A DNA stretch of 64,000 bases from Rubrivivax sp. (GCA_016789865.1 JAEUPC010000216.1:24593-88592), one strand, 5' to 3'. Shown: positions 1 through 10,941, counted from the first letter of the stretch. Notes: generated from the letters alone by a model not told the origin. Numbers and translations are program-made.

Positions 1-470
1 ACGAACGCGTTGCAGCCGTGCACGAAGAACGGCACGTCGGACCCGAGCGCCAGGCCGAGCTGCGCCAGCCGCTCGCGCGGCCAGCCCAGGCCCCACAGGC
101 GGTTCAGCGCCAGCAGCGTGGTGGCCGCATCCGAGCTGCCGCCGCCCATGCCGGCACCTGTGGGCACTTGCTTGGCCAGGTGGATGTCGGCGCCCAGGGT
201 CGTGCCGCTGGCCTGGGCCAGCGCCCGTGCCGCGCGCACGCACAGGTCGTCGGCGGGCAGCACGGCGGCCGGGGCCGCGCCACCCGCCGCCAGGTCGTGC
301 CGCGCGATGCGACCGTCCTCGCGCCGTTCGAAGTGCAGCCGGTCGGCCCAGTCGATGAGCACGAACAGCGATTGCAGCAGGTGGTAGCCGTCGTCGCGCC
401 GGCCGATCACGTGCAGGAAGAGGTTCAGCTTGGCCGGCGCCGGCACGTCATGCAGCGCGCGCAGGGTCAC
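1..470 (-). CDS. ispE: 4-diphosphocytidyl-2-C-methyl-D-erythritol kinase, partial
   Basis: GHMP-family kinase of the MEP isoprenoid pathway, phosphorylating CDP-methylerythritol in the cytosol. Only the N-terminal 156 residues are in the window; the gene runs off the left edge. Visible are the [10 protein letters not shown] start of the fold (residues 12-21) and the GHMP ATP-binding loop [14 protein letters not shown] (103-116), followed by SDVPFF. The GTG start overlaps the lolB stop in a GTGA, so the two are co-transcribed, the usual order in this group. An ATG was not available at this position. Confidence 0.95.
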   Translation of the reverse strand, partial: MTLRALHDVPAPAKLNLFLHVIGRRDDGYHLLQSLFVLIDWADRLHFERREDGRIARHDLAAGGAAPAAVLPADDLCVRAARALAQASGTTLGADIHLAKQVPTGAGMGGGSSDAATTLLALNRLWGLGWPRERLAQLGLALGSDVPFFVHGCNAF

Positions 471-1093
471 GGGGGGCCCCTCGATCCGAGGTCGAGCACG
501 ATGCGCATGGTCACGGCCGGCGGGGCCGGCCGCCGCGCGTCGATGCGGCCATCGCCGTGACGCGACAGATCGACACGCCAGCCCAGCTGCTCGAACCCCG
601 GCGTCGCGCCCTCCAGCGGCGCCGACGCCGCGCCGGACCACGGCCGGCCGGCAAGCCAGTCGGCCCAGGCCTGCAACGGCAGTCGCTCACCGAACGTGTG
701 CTCGGCCAGCGCCTCGAGGGTGTCGAATCGCGCGGCGCCCTCGGGCGTGACCAGCCTCACTTCGCCCGGGCCCCAGCGCGCCTGTGCGAGTTGCGTACCC
801 AGCGGCGACAGCAGCGCCAGCTCGCCGCGTTCACCGTCTCCGCGCCACTCGAAGCTCGCGCTCTGGCTCTGCGCGGGGCGATCGCCATGGGCCTCGATGC
901 GCAGGCTCATGCGCCCGGCCGCCGCCAGGGCGGGCGCCGGGGCGACGGGCGCCTGCGCGCAGCCGGCGGCCAGGGCGGCTGCGGTGCACGCGATCAGGTG
1001 GGCCAGCGCGGTGCGTCTCGCTGCCCGCGCCGCGGCGAGGTCTGCGCGGCCCCGCGGTTGCGCGGCGGCCGGCACAGCGCCCAGAAAGATCAC
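467..1093 (-). CDS. lolB: outer membrane lipoprotein LolB
   Basis: Accepts lipoproteins from LolA and inserts them into the outer membrane. The 208-residue product has a signal segment ending in the lipobox LAAGC (Cys about residue 45) and the LolB body with paired strands such as [21 protein letters not shown]. The start is the GTG overlapping the stop of the upstream TPR gene (GTGA); a longer reading frame back to 1204 would run 115 bases into that gene. The leader is somewhat long for a lipoprotein, so the true start could be slightly downstream. Operon: TPR protein, lolB, ispE. Confidence 0.88.
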   Translation of the reverse strand: MIFLGAVPAAAQPRGRADLAAARAARRTALAHLIACTAAALAAGCAQAPVAPAPALAAAGRMSLRIEAHGDRPAQSQSASFEWRGDGERGELALLSPLGTQLAQARWGPGEVRLVTPEGAARFDTLEALAEHTFGERLPLQAWADWLAGRPWSGAASAPLEGATPGFEQLGWRVDLSRHGDGRIDARRPAPPAVTMRIVLDLGSRGPP

Positions 1094-3006
1094 AGATCGG
1101 CGCGCAGGCGCGTGAGCGTCTCGCGCAACACCTCGTTGGTGGCGTCCTTGCCGCGCGACTCGCGCCAGATGCGCCGCGCGTCTTCCTTGCGGCCCAGCGA
1201 CCACAGCACTTCGCCCAGGTGCGCGCCGATCTCGGGGTCAGGCCGGGCGCGCCAGGCGTTCTCCAGGTGGCGCAACGCCTCCTCCCGATTGCCCATGCGG
1301 AACTCGACCCAGCCCAGGCTGTCGGTGACGAACGGGTCACCCGGCGCGAGCTCGAGCGCGCGGCGGATGAGCTCACGTGCTTCGGGCAGCCGCTGCTTGC
1401 GATCGGCCAGCGAATAACCCAGCGCGTTGTGCGCATGGGCATTGGTCGGCTTGAGCTCGATCACGCGCCTGAGCAGCCGCTCCATCTCGTCGATGCGCTC
1501 GAGCTTCTCGGCCATCATGGCCTGCTCGTAGAGGAGATCGCTGTCGTCGGGCTGGCGCTTCACGGCGCCGGCCAGCACGTCATACGCATCGCGCCAGCGC
1601 TTCACCTCGCGCAGCACGCCCACCTCGGCCACCAGCTTGGCGCGGCCGTCCTCGGTGGTGCGCTCGGGCGCAGTGCGGATCAATTGCCGCGCCTGGGCAA
1701 GCTTGCCCTGCCGCGCCAGGATGGAGGCGCGACGGGTCTGCACCTCGAGTGCACGGCGGGGGTCCTCGATGCGCCCGAGCCAGCCTTCGGCCGCCGCAAA
1801 GTCGCCCCGCTGCTCGGCAGCCTGCGCGAGCATCAGCCAGGCCTGCACCAGCCCGCGGTCGGCGCCGGCCCGGCCCGGTTCGTCATCGTCGTCGTCGCCG
1901 CCGGCCACGGCGCCCGCGCCCGGGAGGGTGGGCTGCGCCTGCGCGCCCTGCGCCAGCTCGACATAGCGCGACAGCGCCGCCTCGGCCTCGTGCGTGTTGC
2001 GCAGCTCCAGTTGCAGCGCACCCAGCGTGAGCCAGCTCGGCGCGAACCCCGGCTGCTGGCGCGTGGCCTGCTGCAGCTGGGCCACCGCCTCACCGTAGCG
2101 GTTGGCGTCGGTCAGCGCGCGCACATAGGCAAGCCGCATCGGCGCCTCGACATCGGCCCGCGCCATGTGCGCGGCGACCAGCTGCGCGGCCTCGGGCGAC
2201 TCGCGCATCATCTCCAGCGCCAGCAGCGCCGGACCCGGGGCCGCTGGGTCCAGCGCCTGCGCCTCGCGCGCCAACTCGAGCGCCCGACCGCGATCGCCCG
2301 CGGCCAGCCAGGCACGGCCCTGGGCGATGCGCGCCGGCACGCGCGTGCTCTCGGCCTGCAGATGAGGCCGCACGATCTCCTCGATCACCCCGGCCACCGC
2401 CTTGGGCTCGCTGGCGCGCTGGAAAAAGCGCGGCAACGCCGCGATGGTGCCGCCGCGCTCGGCCGGCGGCGTGGCGTTGATCAGCGCGCGCGCCGGCTCG
2501 ACGGTGTCCGGCAGCCGCCCCATCGCCACCAGGATCTGCAACTGCATGCGCACCGCATCGGTGGACTCGGGCTTGGCCGTCCGCCACGCGCGCGAAGCCG
2601 CCAGCGCCTGCTCGCCCGAGCGGGCGGCCAGCGCGATGTCCACCGAGCGCCGGAAAAGCGACTCGTCCTTGGTGCGCCGGGCCGCGTCGAGGATCACCGC
2701 GTAGGCGGTGCCGTTCTCTCCGCCGCGCAGCTCCAGCTCGCCGATCAGCAACTGGTAGAACAGCGGCGCATCCAGCGACGAGTTGGCCCCCTGGGCCGGC
2801 GGCACCTGCGGCCGGCCCGCCGCTGCATCAGCCCCCGGCAGCGGCGCGGTCAGCTGCGCGGTCGCCGGCCCACCGACCTGGGCCTGCGCCACCGGCAGCA
2901 GCCCTCCCGCGGCCATCGACAGGGCCAAGGCAGTGAGCCCTGGACGAATCACGCCCGGCGGCGTCTTGCGGGTGCCGGCGGCGGCGCGGCGGACGAGGTC
3001 AGTCAT
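1090..3006 (-). CDS. exported TPR-repeat protein upstream of lolB
   Basis: A 638-residue protein with an N-terminal signal peptide (hydrophobic [12 protein letters not shown], cleavage near AQA-Q) followed by many tetratricopeptide repeats; the C-terminal ones are clear ([39 protein letters not shown]). An acidic DDDDDEPG loop interrupts the middle. It probably acts as a periplasmic scaffold; linkage to lolB hints at a role in envelope lipoprotein traffic, but that is inference. The ATG at 3006 was chosen over an upstream frame extension because it precedes the signal peptide and leaves room for the divergent mutM. Confidence 0.85.
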   Translation of the reverse strand: MTDLVRRAAAGTRKTPPGVIRPGLTALALSMAAGGLLPVAQAQVGGPATAQLTAPLPGADAAAGRPQVPPAQGANSSLDAPLFYQLLIGELELRGGENGTAYAVILDAARRTKDESLFRRSVDIALAARSGEQALAASRAWRTAKPESTDAVRMQLQILVAMGRLPDTVEPARALINATPPAERGGTIAALPRFFQRASEPKAVAGVIEEIVRPHLQAESTRVPARIAQGRAWLAAGDRGRALELAREAQALDPAAPGPALLALEMMRESPEAAQLVAAHMARADVEAPMRLAYVRALTDANRYGEAVAQLQQATRQQPGFAPSWLTLGALQLELRNTHEAEAALSRYVELAQGAQAQPTLPGAGAVAGGDDDDDEPGRAGADRGLVQAWLMLAQAAEQRGDFAAAEGWLGRIEDPRRALEVQTRRASILARQGKLAQARQLIRTAPERTTEDGRAKLVAEVGVLREVKRWRDAYDVLAGAVKRQPDDSDLLYEQAMMAEKLERIDEMERLLRRVIELKPTNAHAHNALGYSLADRKQRLPEARELIRRALELAPGDPFVTDSLGWVEFRMGNREEALRHLENAWRARPDPEIGAHLGEVLWSLGRKEDARRIWRESRGKDATNEVLRETLTRLRADL

Positions 3007-3034
3007 GGCGCTCCAGGGCTGCAAGTCATTCTCA

Positions 3035-3040
3035 CATAAT
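3035..3040 (+). promoter_or_regulatory. possible -10 element of mutM, leaderless type
   Basis: CATAAT lies six bases before the mutM ATG in otherwise GC-rich DNA, so transcription would begin at or next to the start codon. No clear -35 element was seen. The mutM to TPR divergent spacer is only 40 bases. Confidence 0.35.
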
Positions 3041-3046
3041 GAATTC

Positions 3047-3907
3047 ATGCCCGAGTTGCCGGAGGTGGAGGTCACCCGCCAAGGAATCGACGAGCCCCTG
3101 CGCGACGCCCGCGTGCTCGGTGTTCGGCTGGGCAAGCCGCTGCGCTGGCCGCTGGGGTGCCGGCCGCAGCAGCTGGTAGGCACCCGGCTCGGGCCGGTCC
3201 AGCGGCGCGGCAAGTACCTCTGGCTGCCCCTCATGCGCATCGACGGCGCTGCGCCGGCCCCGGCGGGCGGCCTGCTGATCCACCTTGGAATGTCGGGCTC
3301 GCTCGCCCTGCTGGCCCGCGGCGCGGTCGGCACGCCACCGCCACCCCCGGGCGCGCACGACCACTTCGACCTCGTCACCAGCCGCGGCACGCTGCGCCTG
3401 ACCGACCCGCGGCGCTTCGGCGCCGTGGTGCACGCGCCGGCGCTGGACCGGCCGCCGGCCAGCGGCCTGCTGGCCCGCCTGGGCGCCGAGCCCTTCGACC
3501 CGGGGTTCACGCCGGCCGCCTTCCACCAGGCGCTGCAGGGCCGCCGCACGCCCATCAAGGCCGTGCTGCTGGCCGGCGAGGTGGTGGTCGGCGCAGGCAA
3601 CATCTACGCCTGCGAGGCGCTGCACCGCGCCGGCATCCACCCGGCCACGCCAGCCCGAAGGCTGGGCCCGCAGCGGGCTGCGCGGCTGCTCGAGGCGCTG
3701 CGGCTGACGCTGGCCCGCGCGGTGGCCATCGGGGGCTCGACGCTGCGCGACTTCAGCGATGCACATGGCGCCAGCGGCGCCTACCAGACCGAGGCCGCCG
3801 TCTACGGGCGCGAGGGGCTGCCTTGCCCGCGCTGCCGCCGCCCGGTGCGACGCATCGTGCAGGCCCAGCGATCCACCTACTACTGCCCGGGCTGCCAGCG
3901 CGCCTGA
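3047..3907 (+). CDS. mutM: formamidopyrimidine-DNA glycosylase (Fpg)
   Basis: Excises 8-oxoguanine and formamidopyrimidines with beta,delta-lyase activity. The 286-residue product starts MPELPEVEV, giving the catalytic Pro after Met removal and the conserved Glu; [13 protein letters not shown] is the helix-two-turn-helix DNA-binding segment; the C-terminal zinc finger has CPRCRRP and YYCPGCQ. Length and motifs are those of a functional enzyme. It is divergent from the TPR gene. With mutY 2.3 kb downstream the window encodes two of the three arms of the GO repair system. Confidence 0.96.
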   Translation: MPELPEVEVTRQGIDEPLRDARVLGVRLGKPLRWPLGCRPQQLVGTRLGPVQRRGKYLWLPLMRIDGAAPAPAGGLLIHLGMSGSLALLARGAVGTPPPPPGAHDHFDLVTSRGTLRLTDPRRFGAVVHAPALDRPPASGLLARLGAEPFDPGFTPAAFHQALQGRRTPIKAVLLAGEVVVGAGNIYACEALHRAGIHPATPARRLGPQRAARLLEALRLTLARAVAIGGSTLRDFSDAHGASGAYQTEAAVYGREGLPCPRCRRPVRRIVQAQRSTYYCPGCQRA

Positions 3908-3921
3908 GCGAGGCGGCGACC

Positions 3922-3957
3922 GAACTTGCCGAACTTGCCGAACTTGCCGAACTTGCC
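3922..3957. repeat. 9-bp tandem repeat, four copies
   Basis: Four exact head-to-tail copies of GAACTTGCC directly after mutM. The unit is a multiple of three and reads ELA in one frame, but no gene starts there; it is treated as a simple repeat in the spacer. Confidence 0.85.
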
Positions 3958-4080
3958 GATCGCGCCAAGCCGGCCCGCCCGGGCCGGCACCCCACCCGTA
4001 CTCCTCGCGAAGAGATAAACGGACACAGCCAGCGCCGCCCCCTTCCGCTAGGATGCGCCGCGCGCCAGCCCGCCCACCGG

Positions 4081-6180
4081 ATGAAGACCGTCATCGCCCG
4101 CCAGCTCGACACCCTGGCCGGCTGGCGTGGTGCGGTGGACAAGCGGGTGCAGTCGCTCTCGGCGCTGCTGGCCGACAACGACCTGCAGGACGACGCCGCC
4201 ACCGCGCAGATCATCGCGCTGCGCGAGCGGCTCGCTTCCGACAAGCTCGTGCTGGCCTTCGTGGCCGAGTTCTCGCGCGGCAAGTCGGAGCTGATCAACG
4301 CCATCTTCTTCGCCGATGCCGGCCGGCGCGTGCTGCCGGCCACGCCAGGGCGCACCACGATGTGCCCGGTGGAGCTGCGCCACGACGCCGACCGGCCGCC
4401 GCGCCTGTCGCTGCTGCCGATCGAGACGCGGCTGCGCGGCCTGTCGCTGGCCGAGCTGCGCGGCCACGACGAGGCCTGGCAGCATGTGCCGCTGGAGCCG
4501 CGCAACACGCAGTCGCTGACGCAGGCGCTCGCCGCCGTCACGCGCACCCAGCATGTCAGCGTCGAGCAGGCCACCGCGCTGGGCCTGTGGAACGAGAACC
4601 GGCCCGAAGACAACCCGCCGCAGACGGCCGACGGCAGGGTCGAGGTGCCGAACTGGCGCCACGCACTCATCAACTACCCGCACCCGCTGCTCGAAGCCGG
4701 GCTGGTGGTCATCGACACGCCGGGCCTGAACGCCATCGGCGCCGAGCCCGAGCTGACGCTGGGCCTGCTGCCCACCGCGCACGCTGTGGTGTTCGTGCTC
4801 GCCGCCGATACCGGCGTGACGCGCACCGACCTGGCCATCTGGCGCGAGCACCTGGGCGGCGCCAGCCTCGAGCGCTTCGTCGTGCTGAACAAGATCGACA
4901 CGCTGGTCGACCCGCTCGCCACCACCGAGGAAGTGGAAGCGCAGATCGAGCAGCAGCGCCGCCATACTGCCGCCACGCTGGAGATCCCACTGGCGCGCGT
5001 GTTTGCGCTGTCGGCGCGCGACGCCCTCTCGGCGCGCGTGGGCCACAACGCCGAGGCCGTCACGGCCAGCCGCGTGCCGCCGCTGGAGCGCGCGCTGGCC
5101 GAAGGGCTGATGCCGCGCCGGCACGAGCTGCTGGTGCAGGCCGCCGTCACCGTCGTGCAGCAGCTGCACGCCGGCGCGCTGCACCGCCTGGCCGACCGCC
5201 GCCGCCACACCGCCGAGCAGTTGCTGGAGCTGCGCGGCCTGCGCGGCAAGAGCAGCGGCAAGCTGCAGCGCATGCTCGAACGCGTCGAGGTCGAAGCGGC
5301 CGAGTTCGAGCGCTGCACGGCGCGGCTGGCCGCGCTGCGCTCGGTGCAGATGCGGCAGCTGCGCGAGATGACCGCGCGCCTGTCCAACGAGACGCTGCGC
5401 CGCGAGGTCGGCGTGCTGCAGAACGACACGGCCGGCCGCCCGTTCAACATCGGCGGCAAGGCGGCCTTCGCCGGCCTGCTGGAACGCCTTCGCGGCGTGC
5501 TGTCGGCGGCCGAGCGCCAGGCCGACGAGATGCGCCAGATGCTCGAGGCCAGTTTCACGCAGCTGAACACCGAGTTCGGTTTCGCGCTGATCGTCAGCCC
5601 CGCGCCCTCGCTGGAGGCGTACCGCCGCGAGCTCACGCTGATCCAGGACAACTACAGCCGCTACTTCGGCTTCCACCAGGCCTGGCGCATGTCGCAGCCG
5701 GGCTTCGCCGAGCAGTTCCGGCGCATGCTGCTGTCCAAGCTGCGAGTGGTGTTCGAGAACGCCGGCGGCGAGCTCGAGCTGTGGAGCAAGGCCAGTTCAG
5801 GCCAGATCGAGATGCAGCTGCGCGAGCGGCGTCGCGGCTTCGCGCGCCGGCGCGACTCGCTGGAGCGCGTGCAGAGCGCTGCCGGCGAGCTGGAGCTGCG
5901 CATCGCCGAGGTGCAGCAGCAGGAAGACCACCTCGTCCACCTCATCAGCCGCATCGAGGCGCTGGCCGGCAACGCGGTGTCCGCGGCGCGTTGCCCGCCC
6001 GGGCAGGAAGACCGGCTGGTGGACACCGTGCTGCCGGCGCTGCTGCCGGTGGCCGTGCCGGCATCGGCGGCACAGAGCCGCCGCTTCGACACCGTGCTGG
6101 ACAGCGCCGCCGCCGCCGGCAGCCTGGCCGCAGAGCTCGAACTCGACGAGCTGCCTGCAGCGCGGCAGAACGCGGCTTGA
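4081..6180 (+). CDS. dynamin-family GTPase
   Basis: A 699-residue bacterial dynamin-like protein. The GTPase motifs are present: G1 AEFSRGKSE (62-70), G2 TPGRTT (88-93), G3 DTPG (212-215) and G4 NKID (270-273). The C-terminal half is rich in long charged helices, as in dynamin middle/GED regions. Such proteins remodel or fuse membranes, but the substrate here is unknown. The ATG at 4081 sits about 25 bases before the G1 domain's first helix and has no strong Shine-Dalgarno sequence. The stop codon overlaps the proposed TTG start of mutY, suggesting co-transcription. Confidence 0.88.
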   Translation: MKTVIARQLDTLAGWRGAVDKRVQSLSALLADNDLQDDAATAQIIALRERLASDKLVLAFVAEFSRGKSELINAIFFADAGRRVLPATPGRTTMCPVELRHDADRPPRLSLLPIETRLRGLSLAELRGHDEAWQHVPLEPRNTQSLTQALAAVTRTQHVSVEQATALGLWNENRPEDNPPQTADGRVEVPNWRHALINYPHPLLEAGLVVIDTPGLNAIGAEPELTLGLLPTAHAVVFVLAADTGVTRTDLAIWREHLGGASLERFVVLNKIDTLVDPLATTEEVEAQIEQQRRHTAATLEIPLARVFALSARDALSARVGHNAEAVTASRVPPLERALAEGLMPRRHELLVQAAVTVVQQLHAGALHRLADRRRHTAEQLLELRGLRGKSSGKLQRMLERVEVEAAEFERCTARLAALRSVQMRQLREMTARLSNETLRREVGVLQNDTAGRPFNIGGKAAFAGLLERLRGVLSAAERQADEMRQMLEASFTQLNTEFGFALIVSPAPSLEAYRRELTLIQDNYSRYFGFHQAWRMSQPGFAEQFRRMLLSKLRVVFENAGGELELWSKASSGQIEMQLRERRRGFARRRDSLERVQSAAGELELRIAEVQQQEDHLVHLISRIEALAGNAVSAARCPPGQEDRLVDTVLPALLPVAVPASAAQSRRFDTVLDSAAAAGSLAAELELDELPAARQNAA

Positions 6181-7271
6181 GCCGCACCGAGCGCCCGGCC
6201 GCGGGCGCCACGCACGCCGAGCCGGACCCGCGCCCCGAAGTCGCCGCCGCCGTGCAGCGCTGGCAGCGCCGGCATGGCCGCCGCGGCCTGCCATGGGTCG
6301 GCGAGCGCAACCCGTACCGCGTCTGGCTTTCCGAGGTGATGCTGCAGCAGACGCAGGTCGCCACGGTGGTGGGCTACTACGAGCGATTCCTCGAGCGCTT
6401 CCCGCACGTGCAGGCGCTCGCCGCGGCGAGCGAGGACGAGGTGCTGGCGCTGTGGAGTGGCCTGGGCTACTACAGTCGCGCGCGCCATCTGCACCGCTGC
6501 GCGCAGCAGGTGATGGCCGCGCATGACGGGCGCTTCCCGCCGGACAGCGCGGCGCTGGCGCGGCTGCCCGGCATCGGCCGCAGCACGGCCGCGGCCATCG
6601 CCGCCTTCTGCTTCGGCGAACGTGCGGCCATCCTCGACGGCAACGTCAAGCGCGTGCTGACGCGCCTGCTCGGCTTCGGTGGTGATCTGGCTGAAGCGGC
6701 CGCCGAGCGGGCCCTTTGGGCACACGCCCGGGCGCTGCTGCCGGCGCGCGGCATCGAGAGCTACACGCAAGGCTTGATGGACCTCGGCGCCACCGTGTGC
6801 CTGGCGCGGCAGCCGCAGTGCGCGCGCTGCCCGCTGGCCACGCAGTGCACGGCGCACCAAGAAGGCCGCCCCGAGGCCTACCCGGTGAAGAGCCGCCGCA
6901 CGCGCCGCGGCGCGCGCGACGACATCCTGCTGTGGCTGGAACACCGCGGCCGCTGGTGGCTGGCGCGCCGCCCGGGCACCGGCGTGTGGGCGGGCCTGTG
7001 GTGCCTGCCGCTGGTGGCCGACGCCGCGGCGTTGACCCGCGCCACCGCCGGCTGGCCCGGCACGGCGCAGGCGCTGCCCGAGGTGCGGCACGCGCTCACG
7101 CACTTCGACTGGACGCTGCGCCCGTTGCACTGGCGCTGGCCGGCGCGTGCCCGGGGGCCGGCGGAAGCCGAGTTGGTACAGCGGCTGGGCGCGGGCCGCT
7201 GGCTGCGGCCCGACGAGGCCCTGGCGCTGGGCCTGCCTGCGCCGGTGCGCCGGTTGCTCGAAGCCGCTTGA
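6177..7271 (+). CDS. mutY: A/G-specific adenine glycosylase
   Basis: Removes adenine mispaired with 8-oxoguanine. The 364-residue product has the catalytic Glu in WLSEVMLQQTQ, the helix-hairpin-helix LPGIGRSTAAAI followed by the Asp of DGNVKRVL, the 4Fe-4S cluster ligands with C-x6-C-x2-C-x5-C spacing (CLARQPQCARCPLATQC), and a C-terminal NUDIX-like 8-oxoG recognition domain. No ATG precedes the conserved core; the best start is the TTG that overlaps the stop of the dynamin gene, so the first 20 or so residues are uncertain. Confidence 0.93.
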   Translation: MSRTERPAAGATHAEPDPRPEVAAAVQRWQRRHGRRGLPWVGERNPYRVWLSEVMLQQTQVATVVGYYERFLERFPHVQALAAASEDEVLALWSGLGYYSRARHLHRCAQQVMAAHDGRFPPDSAALARLPGIGRSTAAAIAAFCFGERAAILDGNVKRVLTRLLGFGGDLAEAAAERALWAHARALLPARGIESYTQGLMDLGATVCLARQPQCARCPLATQCTAHQEGRPEAYPVKSRRTRRGARDDILLWLEHRGRWWLARRPGTGVWAGLWCLPLVADAAALTRATAGWPGTAQALPEVRHALTHFDWTLRPLHWRWPARARGPAEAELVQRLGAGRWLRPDEALALGLPAPVRRLLEAA

Positions 7272-7364
7272 TCGGCGCGCGGACCGGCACGCTTCGCCGA
7301 TCACCGGTCGCCAATCAGAATCGCGATCGGGCTGGTCATCTTCGCAAGCCAGCACCTTGCCACA

Positions 7365-7383
7365 CGGCCCGCGCGCCGGGCCG
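7365..7383. terminator. GC-rich hairpin between convergent genes
   Basis: Inverted repeat CGGCCC-7-GGGCCG in the 118-base spacer where mutY and the leftward LON-domain gene converge. No T-run follows on either strand, so termination is only suggested by position. Confidence 0.3.
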
Positions 7384-7389
7384 CGGCGC

Positions 7390-8046
7390 TCAGCCGAGCA
7401 CCACCTTCTTGTCGCGCAAGTACCCGTCGACGATCGACAGCCGGATCACCGGGTCGGCCAGCTCCATCAGCTTTTGCTTGGCCGCCAGGGGCACCGGCAG
7501 CAGCTCGCACCAGCGGTTGGCCACCCAACCGGCATCGTCCAGCCGGTAAGGCTCGGCGAAAGGCACCTTGTCCATCTGCTGCAGCTTGCGGATGGCCTCG
7601 GCCAGCGCGTTCACCGTCTGCAGCATGGCCGGGCCCGGCATGTGGGCCGCGTCGGCGGCGATCAGCTCGGCCGCGCTTTGCCACAGGCCGTTGTCCTGCT
7701 GCCAGGGCGCGCCCTGCAGCCGGAAGCGCCCCTGGCCGGTGCAGCGCACGCGCAGGATGCCGGCCTGCTCGGCGTCGACCTCGTCGATGCGTGCAAGCAC
7801 GCCGACGTTCTCGAACTCCACCTGGCCCGCCACGCGGCCGGCCTCGGTGCCGCGCTTGAGGCACACGACGCCGAAGCCGCTGCCGCTTTTCATGCACTGG
7901 CTCACGAGGTCCAGGTAGCGCGCCTCGAACACCCGCAGCGACAGCAGCGCGCCCGGGAAGAGCACCACGTTCAGCGGGAACAGCGCCAACGGCTGCGGCA
8001 ACGCCGGCCGCGGCGGCCCGGCCGCGGGCAACGCCGGCGAACTCAT
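7390..8046 (-). CDS. LON substrate-binding (N-terminal) domain protein
   Basis: A 218-residue stand-alone Lon N-terminal domain protein without ATPase or protease parts. The diagnostic start [20 protein letters not shown] is at residues 20-39 and is followed by FEARY. Such proteins are common in proteobacteria; the biochemical function is unknown. The ATG overlaps the rapZ stop (ATGA), placing it last in the recN-rapZ-lon-domain operon. A 23-residue upstream extension was rejected because it reads into rapZ and precedes no conserved sequence. Confidence 0.9.
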   Translation of the reverse strand: MSSPALPAAGPPRPALPQPLALFPLNVVLFPGALLSLRVFEARYLDLVSQCMKSGSGFGVVCLKRGTEAGRVAGQVEFENVGVLARIDEVDAEQAGILRVRCTGQGRFRLQGAPWQQDNGLWQSAAELIAADAAHMPGPAMLQTVNALAEAIRKLQQMDKVPFAEPYRLDDAGWVANRWCELLPVPLAAKQKLMELADPVIRLSIVDGYLRDKKVVLG

Positions 8047-8942
8047 TCGCGCGCGTCCAGCTCGCGGTGGCGCACCAGCGTGGCGTGCCGCGGCTCGAAC
8101 TGCCGCACCAGCCACTCCACCGCGTACACCGAGCGGTGCTGCCCGCCGGTGCAGCCGATGGCCACCGTGAGGTAGCTGCGCTGATCGTCCTCGAAGTTGG
8201 GCAGCCAGCGCTGCACGAAGCCCAGGATCTGCGCCAGCATCTCCTTGGCCTCGGGCTGCGCGTCGAGGTAGGCGGCCACCGGGGCGTCGCGGCCCGTCAA
8301 CGGCCTGAGCTCGCGCACGTAGTATGGGTTGGGCAGCACGCGCACGTCGAACACGTAGTCGGCGTCCAGCGGCACGCCGTGCTTGTAGGCAAAGCTCTCG
8401 AACACGAGCGTCAGCTCCGAGTCGCGCGCGCCGACCAGCGAGCGCACCCAGCTGCGCAGCACCGCGGGCCTGAGCTGGCTCGTGTCGATGACGGTGGAGA
8501 CGTCACGGATGTCGGCCAGCAGCTGGCGCTCCAGGTCGATGGCTTCCCCCAGCGCACGCGTGCTGTCGCGCTCGCCGCCCAGCGCTGTCAGCGGGTGCGG
8601 GCGGCGCGTCTCGGAGTAGCGGCGCAGCAGCGCGTCATTGCTGGCATCGAGGAAGATCGAACGCACGTGGATGCCTTCGCTGCGCAGCGAGTCGATCAGC
8701 GGCACCAGGTGCGGCAGCGAGCTCGCGGTGCGCACGTCCACCGCCGCGGCCACGCGATGCGTGAAGCGCTCGTGCTCCAGGCGGATGAAGTCGCGCAGCA
8801 GCTCCGGCGGCAGGTTGTCGACGCAGAAGTAGCCCGCGTCTTCCAGCGCATGCAGCGCCACCGACTTGCCCGAGCCGCTGATGCCGGTGACCAGCACGAC
8901 ATCCTGCCGGCCCTCGGGGCCCAGCGGCATCCACTCGCTCAT
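8043..8942 (-). CDS. rapZ: RNase adapter protein RapZ
   Basis: A 299-residue RapZ/YvcJ family protein: Walker A GISGSGKS near residue 20, the D-N-LP motif VDNLPPEL, and the C-terminal RNA-binding part with [12 protein letters not shown]. In enterics RapZ guides RNase E to GlmZ and so sets GlmS levels; in Burkholderiales the partner is less clear. Both ends overlap neighbours by four bases (ATGA), indicating tight translational coupling with recN and the LON-domain gene. Confidence 0.96.
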   Translation of the reverse strand: MSEWMPLGPEGRQDVVLVTGISGSGKSVALHALEDAGYFCVDNLPPELLRDFIRLEHERFTHRVAAAVDVRTASSLPHLVPLIDSLRSEGIHVRSIFLDASNDALLRRYSETRRPHPLTALGGERDSTRALGEAIDLERQLLADIRDVSTVIDTSQLRPAVLRSWVRSLVGARDSELTLVFESFAYKHGVPLDADYVFDVRVLPNPYYVRELRPLTGRDAPVAAYLDAQPEAKEMLAQILGFVQRWLPNFEDDQRSYLTVAIGCTGGQHRSVYAVEWLVRQFEPRHATLVRHRELDARE

Positions 8943-10759
8943 CGCGCGCGCTCCGGCCTGGCCGGCTTCACCGGCTTTGCCGGGCCGGCGGCAGAGCCCG
9001 CCGCGGCTTGCGCGCCGAGCATCGCCTGTGCGTGCGCCGTGCCCGACAGCCGCTCGCCGCCGAGCATGCGCGCGATCTCGGCCACGCGCGCCTCGCCGTC
9101 CACCGGCTGCAGCGCCGACAGCGTCTGCCGCCCCGCGGCCGTTTGCACCTCGGCCTTGCTGACCACCAGGTGATGGTCGGCGCAGGCTGCCACCTGCGCC
9201 AGGTGCGTGACCGCCAGCACCTGCGCACTCGCGCCCAGCTGCTTCATCAGCCGGCCGACGCTGTCGGCCACGGTGCCGCCGACGCCGGCGTCGATCTCGT
9301 CGAAGATCAACGTGGGCACGCCGGGCCCTGGCCTCGCCACGGCACCTTCCACACCCGCACCCGCACCCGCCACCGCATTGGACTTCGGCTTGGCCGCCGG
9401 ATTGCTCTGGCCTGCGGCCTGCAGGCCCTGCGCGGTGGTGACGGCAATGGCCAGCGCCAACCGCGAAAGCTCGCCGCCCGAGGCCACCTTGGCCAGCGGC
9501 CGCGGCGTGCTGCCGGTGTGGCCGGCCACGCGCAGCTCCACCGTCTCCAGGCCGAAGCTCTGCGGCTCTTCCTGCGGCACCAGCACCACCTCGAAGCGCC
9601 CGCCGGCCATGCCCAGCTGCTGCATCTGCGCAGTCACCGCCTCGGCCATCGGCGGCGCGGCCCGCTGGCGCTGCCGCGAGACGCGCCCGGCCTCTGTGCG
9701 CCAGGCCTGTTCACTCTCGCCGGCGGCCCGTTCGAGCGCCTCGATGTCGGCGGCGGCATCGAGCCCCGCCAGCTCTTCCTTCCATTGCGCCAGCAGCGCG
9801 GGCAGTTCGGCAGGCGCGCGGCGATAACGCCGCGCCTGACCCACCCAGGCGGCCAAACGTGCATCGAGCTCGGCCAGGCGCTGCGGGTCGGGCTCGGCGC
9901 GCCCCAGGTAGGCCGCCAGCGTGTGCGCGGCGTCCTGCAGCTGCGCCTGCGCGCCGCGCATCACCTCGACCACCGGCGCCAGCGTGGCGTCGAAGCGTGT
10001 CACCTCGTCCAATGCATCGGCGGCGCGCCGGCAAAGGCCCGCCGCGCTCGGCTCGTCATCGCTCACCGCGGCCAGCGCAGCGCGTGCGCCATCGAGCAGG
10101 GCCTGGCCATGGGCCAGCCGCTGGTGCTCGGCGTTCAGCGCTTCCCACTCGTCGGCGCCGGGGCCCAGCTTGTCCAGCTCGCCCACCTGCCAAGCCAGCC
10201 GCTCGCGGTCGCGCGCGAGCGCGTCACGCTGCGCGCGCGCGGCCTCCAGCCGCGCCTGCGCGTCGCGCCACGCCTTCCATGCCGCGGCAAGCGGCGCGGT
10301 GTCGATGCCGGCCTGCTCGTCCAGCAGCGCACGCACGGCGGCCGGCCGCGTCAGGCTTTGCCAGGCGTGCTGGCCGTGGATGTCCACCAGCCACTCGGCG
10401 GCCTCGCGCAGCTGGGCCACCGTGGCCGGGCTGCCGTTGATCCACGCGCGGCTCTTGCCCTGCGCGTCGACCGTGCGGCGCAGCAGCAGCAACGCATCGT
10501 CGCCTGCGGCGAAGCCGGCCTCCTCGAGCCAGGGCCGCAGAGCCTCGGGCCTGTCGAACTCGGCACTCACCTCGGCGCGCGCCGCGCCTTCGCGCACGAT
10601 GGCCGCCTCGGCGCGCCCGCCCAGCGCCAGCTGCAGCGCATCGACAAGGATCGACTTGCCCGCCCCCGTTTCGCCGGTGAGCACGCTGAAGCCCGGGTGC
10701 AGCTCCACCTCGAGCTCGGCGACGATGACCACGTCGCGCAGGTTCAGCCGGCGCAACAC
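8939..10759 (-). CDS. recN: DNA repair protein RecN
   Basis: SMC-like ATPase for double-strand break repair, 606 residues. Walker [11 protein letters not shown] (27-36), a long coiled-coil middle, and Walker [13 protein letters not shown] followed by the D-loop region. About 30 residues of Ala/Gly/Pro-rich sequence (roughly 446-482) are inserted just before Walker B, which is not usual for the family. In many bacteria recN is LexA-controlled; no LexA box was found in the spacer upstream. Confidence 0.95.
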   Translation of the reverse strand: MLRRLNLRDVVIVAELEVELHPGFSVLTGETGAGKSILVDALQLALGGRAEAAIVREGAARAEVSAEFDRPEALRPWLEEAGFAAGDDALLLLRRTVDAQGKSRAWINGSPATVAQLREAAEWLVDIHGQHAWQSLTRPAAVRALLDEQAGIDTAPLAAAWKAWRDAQARLEAARAQRDALARDRERLAWQVGELDKLGPGADEWEALNAEHQRLAHGQALLDGARAALAAVSDDEPSAAGLCRRAADALDEVTRFDATLAPVVEVMRGAQAQLQDAAHTLAAYLGRAEPDPQRLAELDARLAAWVGQARRYRRAPAELPALLAQWKEELAGLDAAADIEALERAAGESEQAWRTEAGRVSRQRQRAAPPMAEAVTAQMQQLGMAGGRFEVVLVPQEEPQSFGLETVELRVAGHTGSTPRPLAKVASGGELSRLALAIAVTTAQGLQAAGQSNPAAKPKSNAVAGAGAGVEGAVARPGPGVPTLIFDEIDAGVGGTVADSVGRLMKQLGASAQVLAVTHLAQVAACADHHLVVSKAEVQTAAGRQTLSALQPVDGEARVAEIARMLGGERLSGTAHAQAMLGAQAAAGSAAGPAKPVKPARPERAR

Positions 10760-10915
10760 TCAACAACCCCCCAGCCAAGCGGACGCCGCGGATACGGCCT
10801 TGCCGGGCCGCCGGCGCGCCTTGCTGGCCGCAGCGGGCCAGGCGGCCCGGTCCTTCGCCAGGCACGAACGGTCCACCGGACCCTTCGTGTCCGCGCTCGG
10901 CCCCCTGGGGGGAGG

Positions 10916-10931
10916 CGGCCGAAGGCCGCTT
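10916..10931. terminator. hairpin in the nadK-recN spacer
   Basis: The 182-base spacer between nadK and recN holds a GCGGCC-GAA-GGCCGC stem-loop flanked by C/G runs, but no T-run on the transcribed strand. It could slow or end transcription leaving nadK; otherwise nothing else was seen in this spacer. Confidence 0.3.
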
Positions 10932-10941
10932 CGGGGGGGAC

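Noticed and set aside
10-3039. Long plus-strand reading frames opposite ispE, lolB and the TPR gene
   Set aside because: They are antisense shadows produced by high GC content; they have Arg/Gln-rich composition and no domain, whereas the minus-strand genes show clear family motifs.
10760-10941. LexA box upstream of recN
   Set aside because: No CTGT-N8-ACAG in the spacer, although recN is SOS-controlled in many bacteria.
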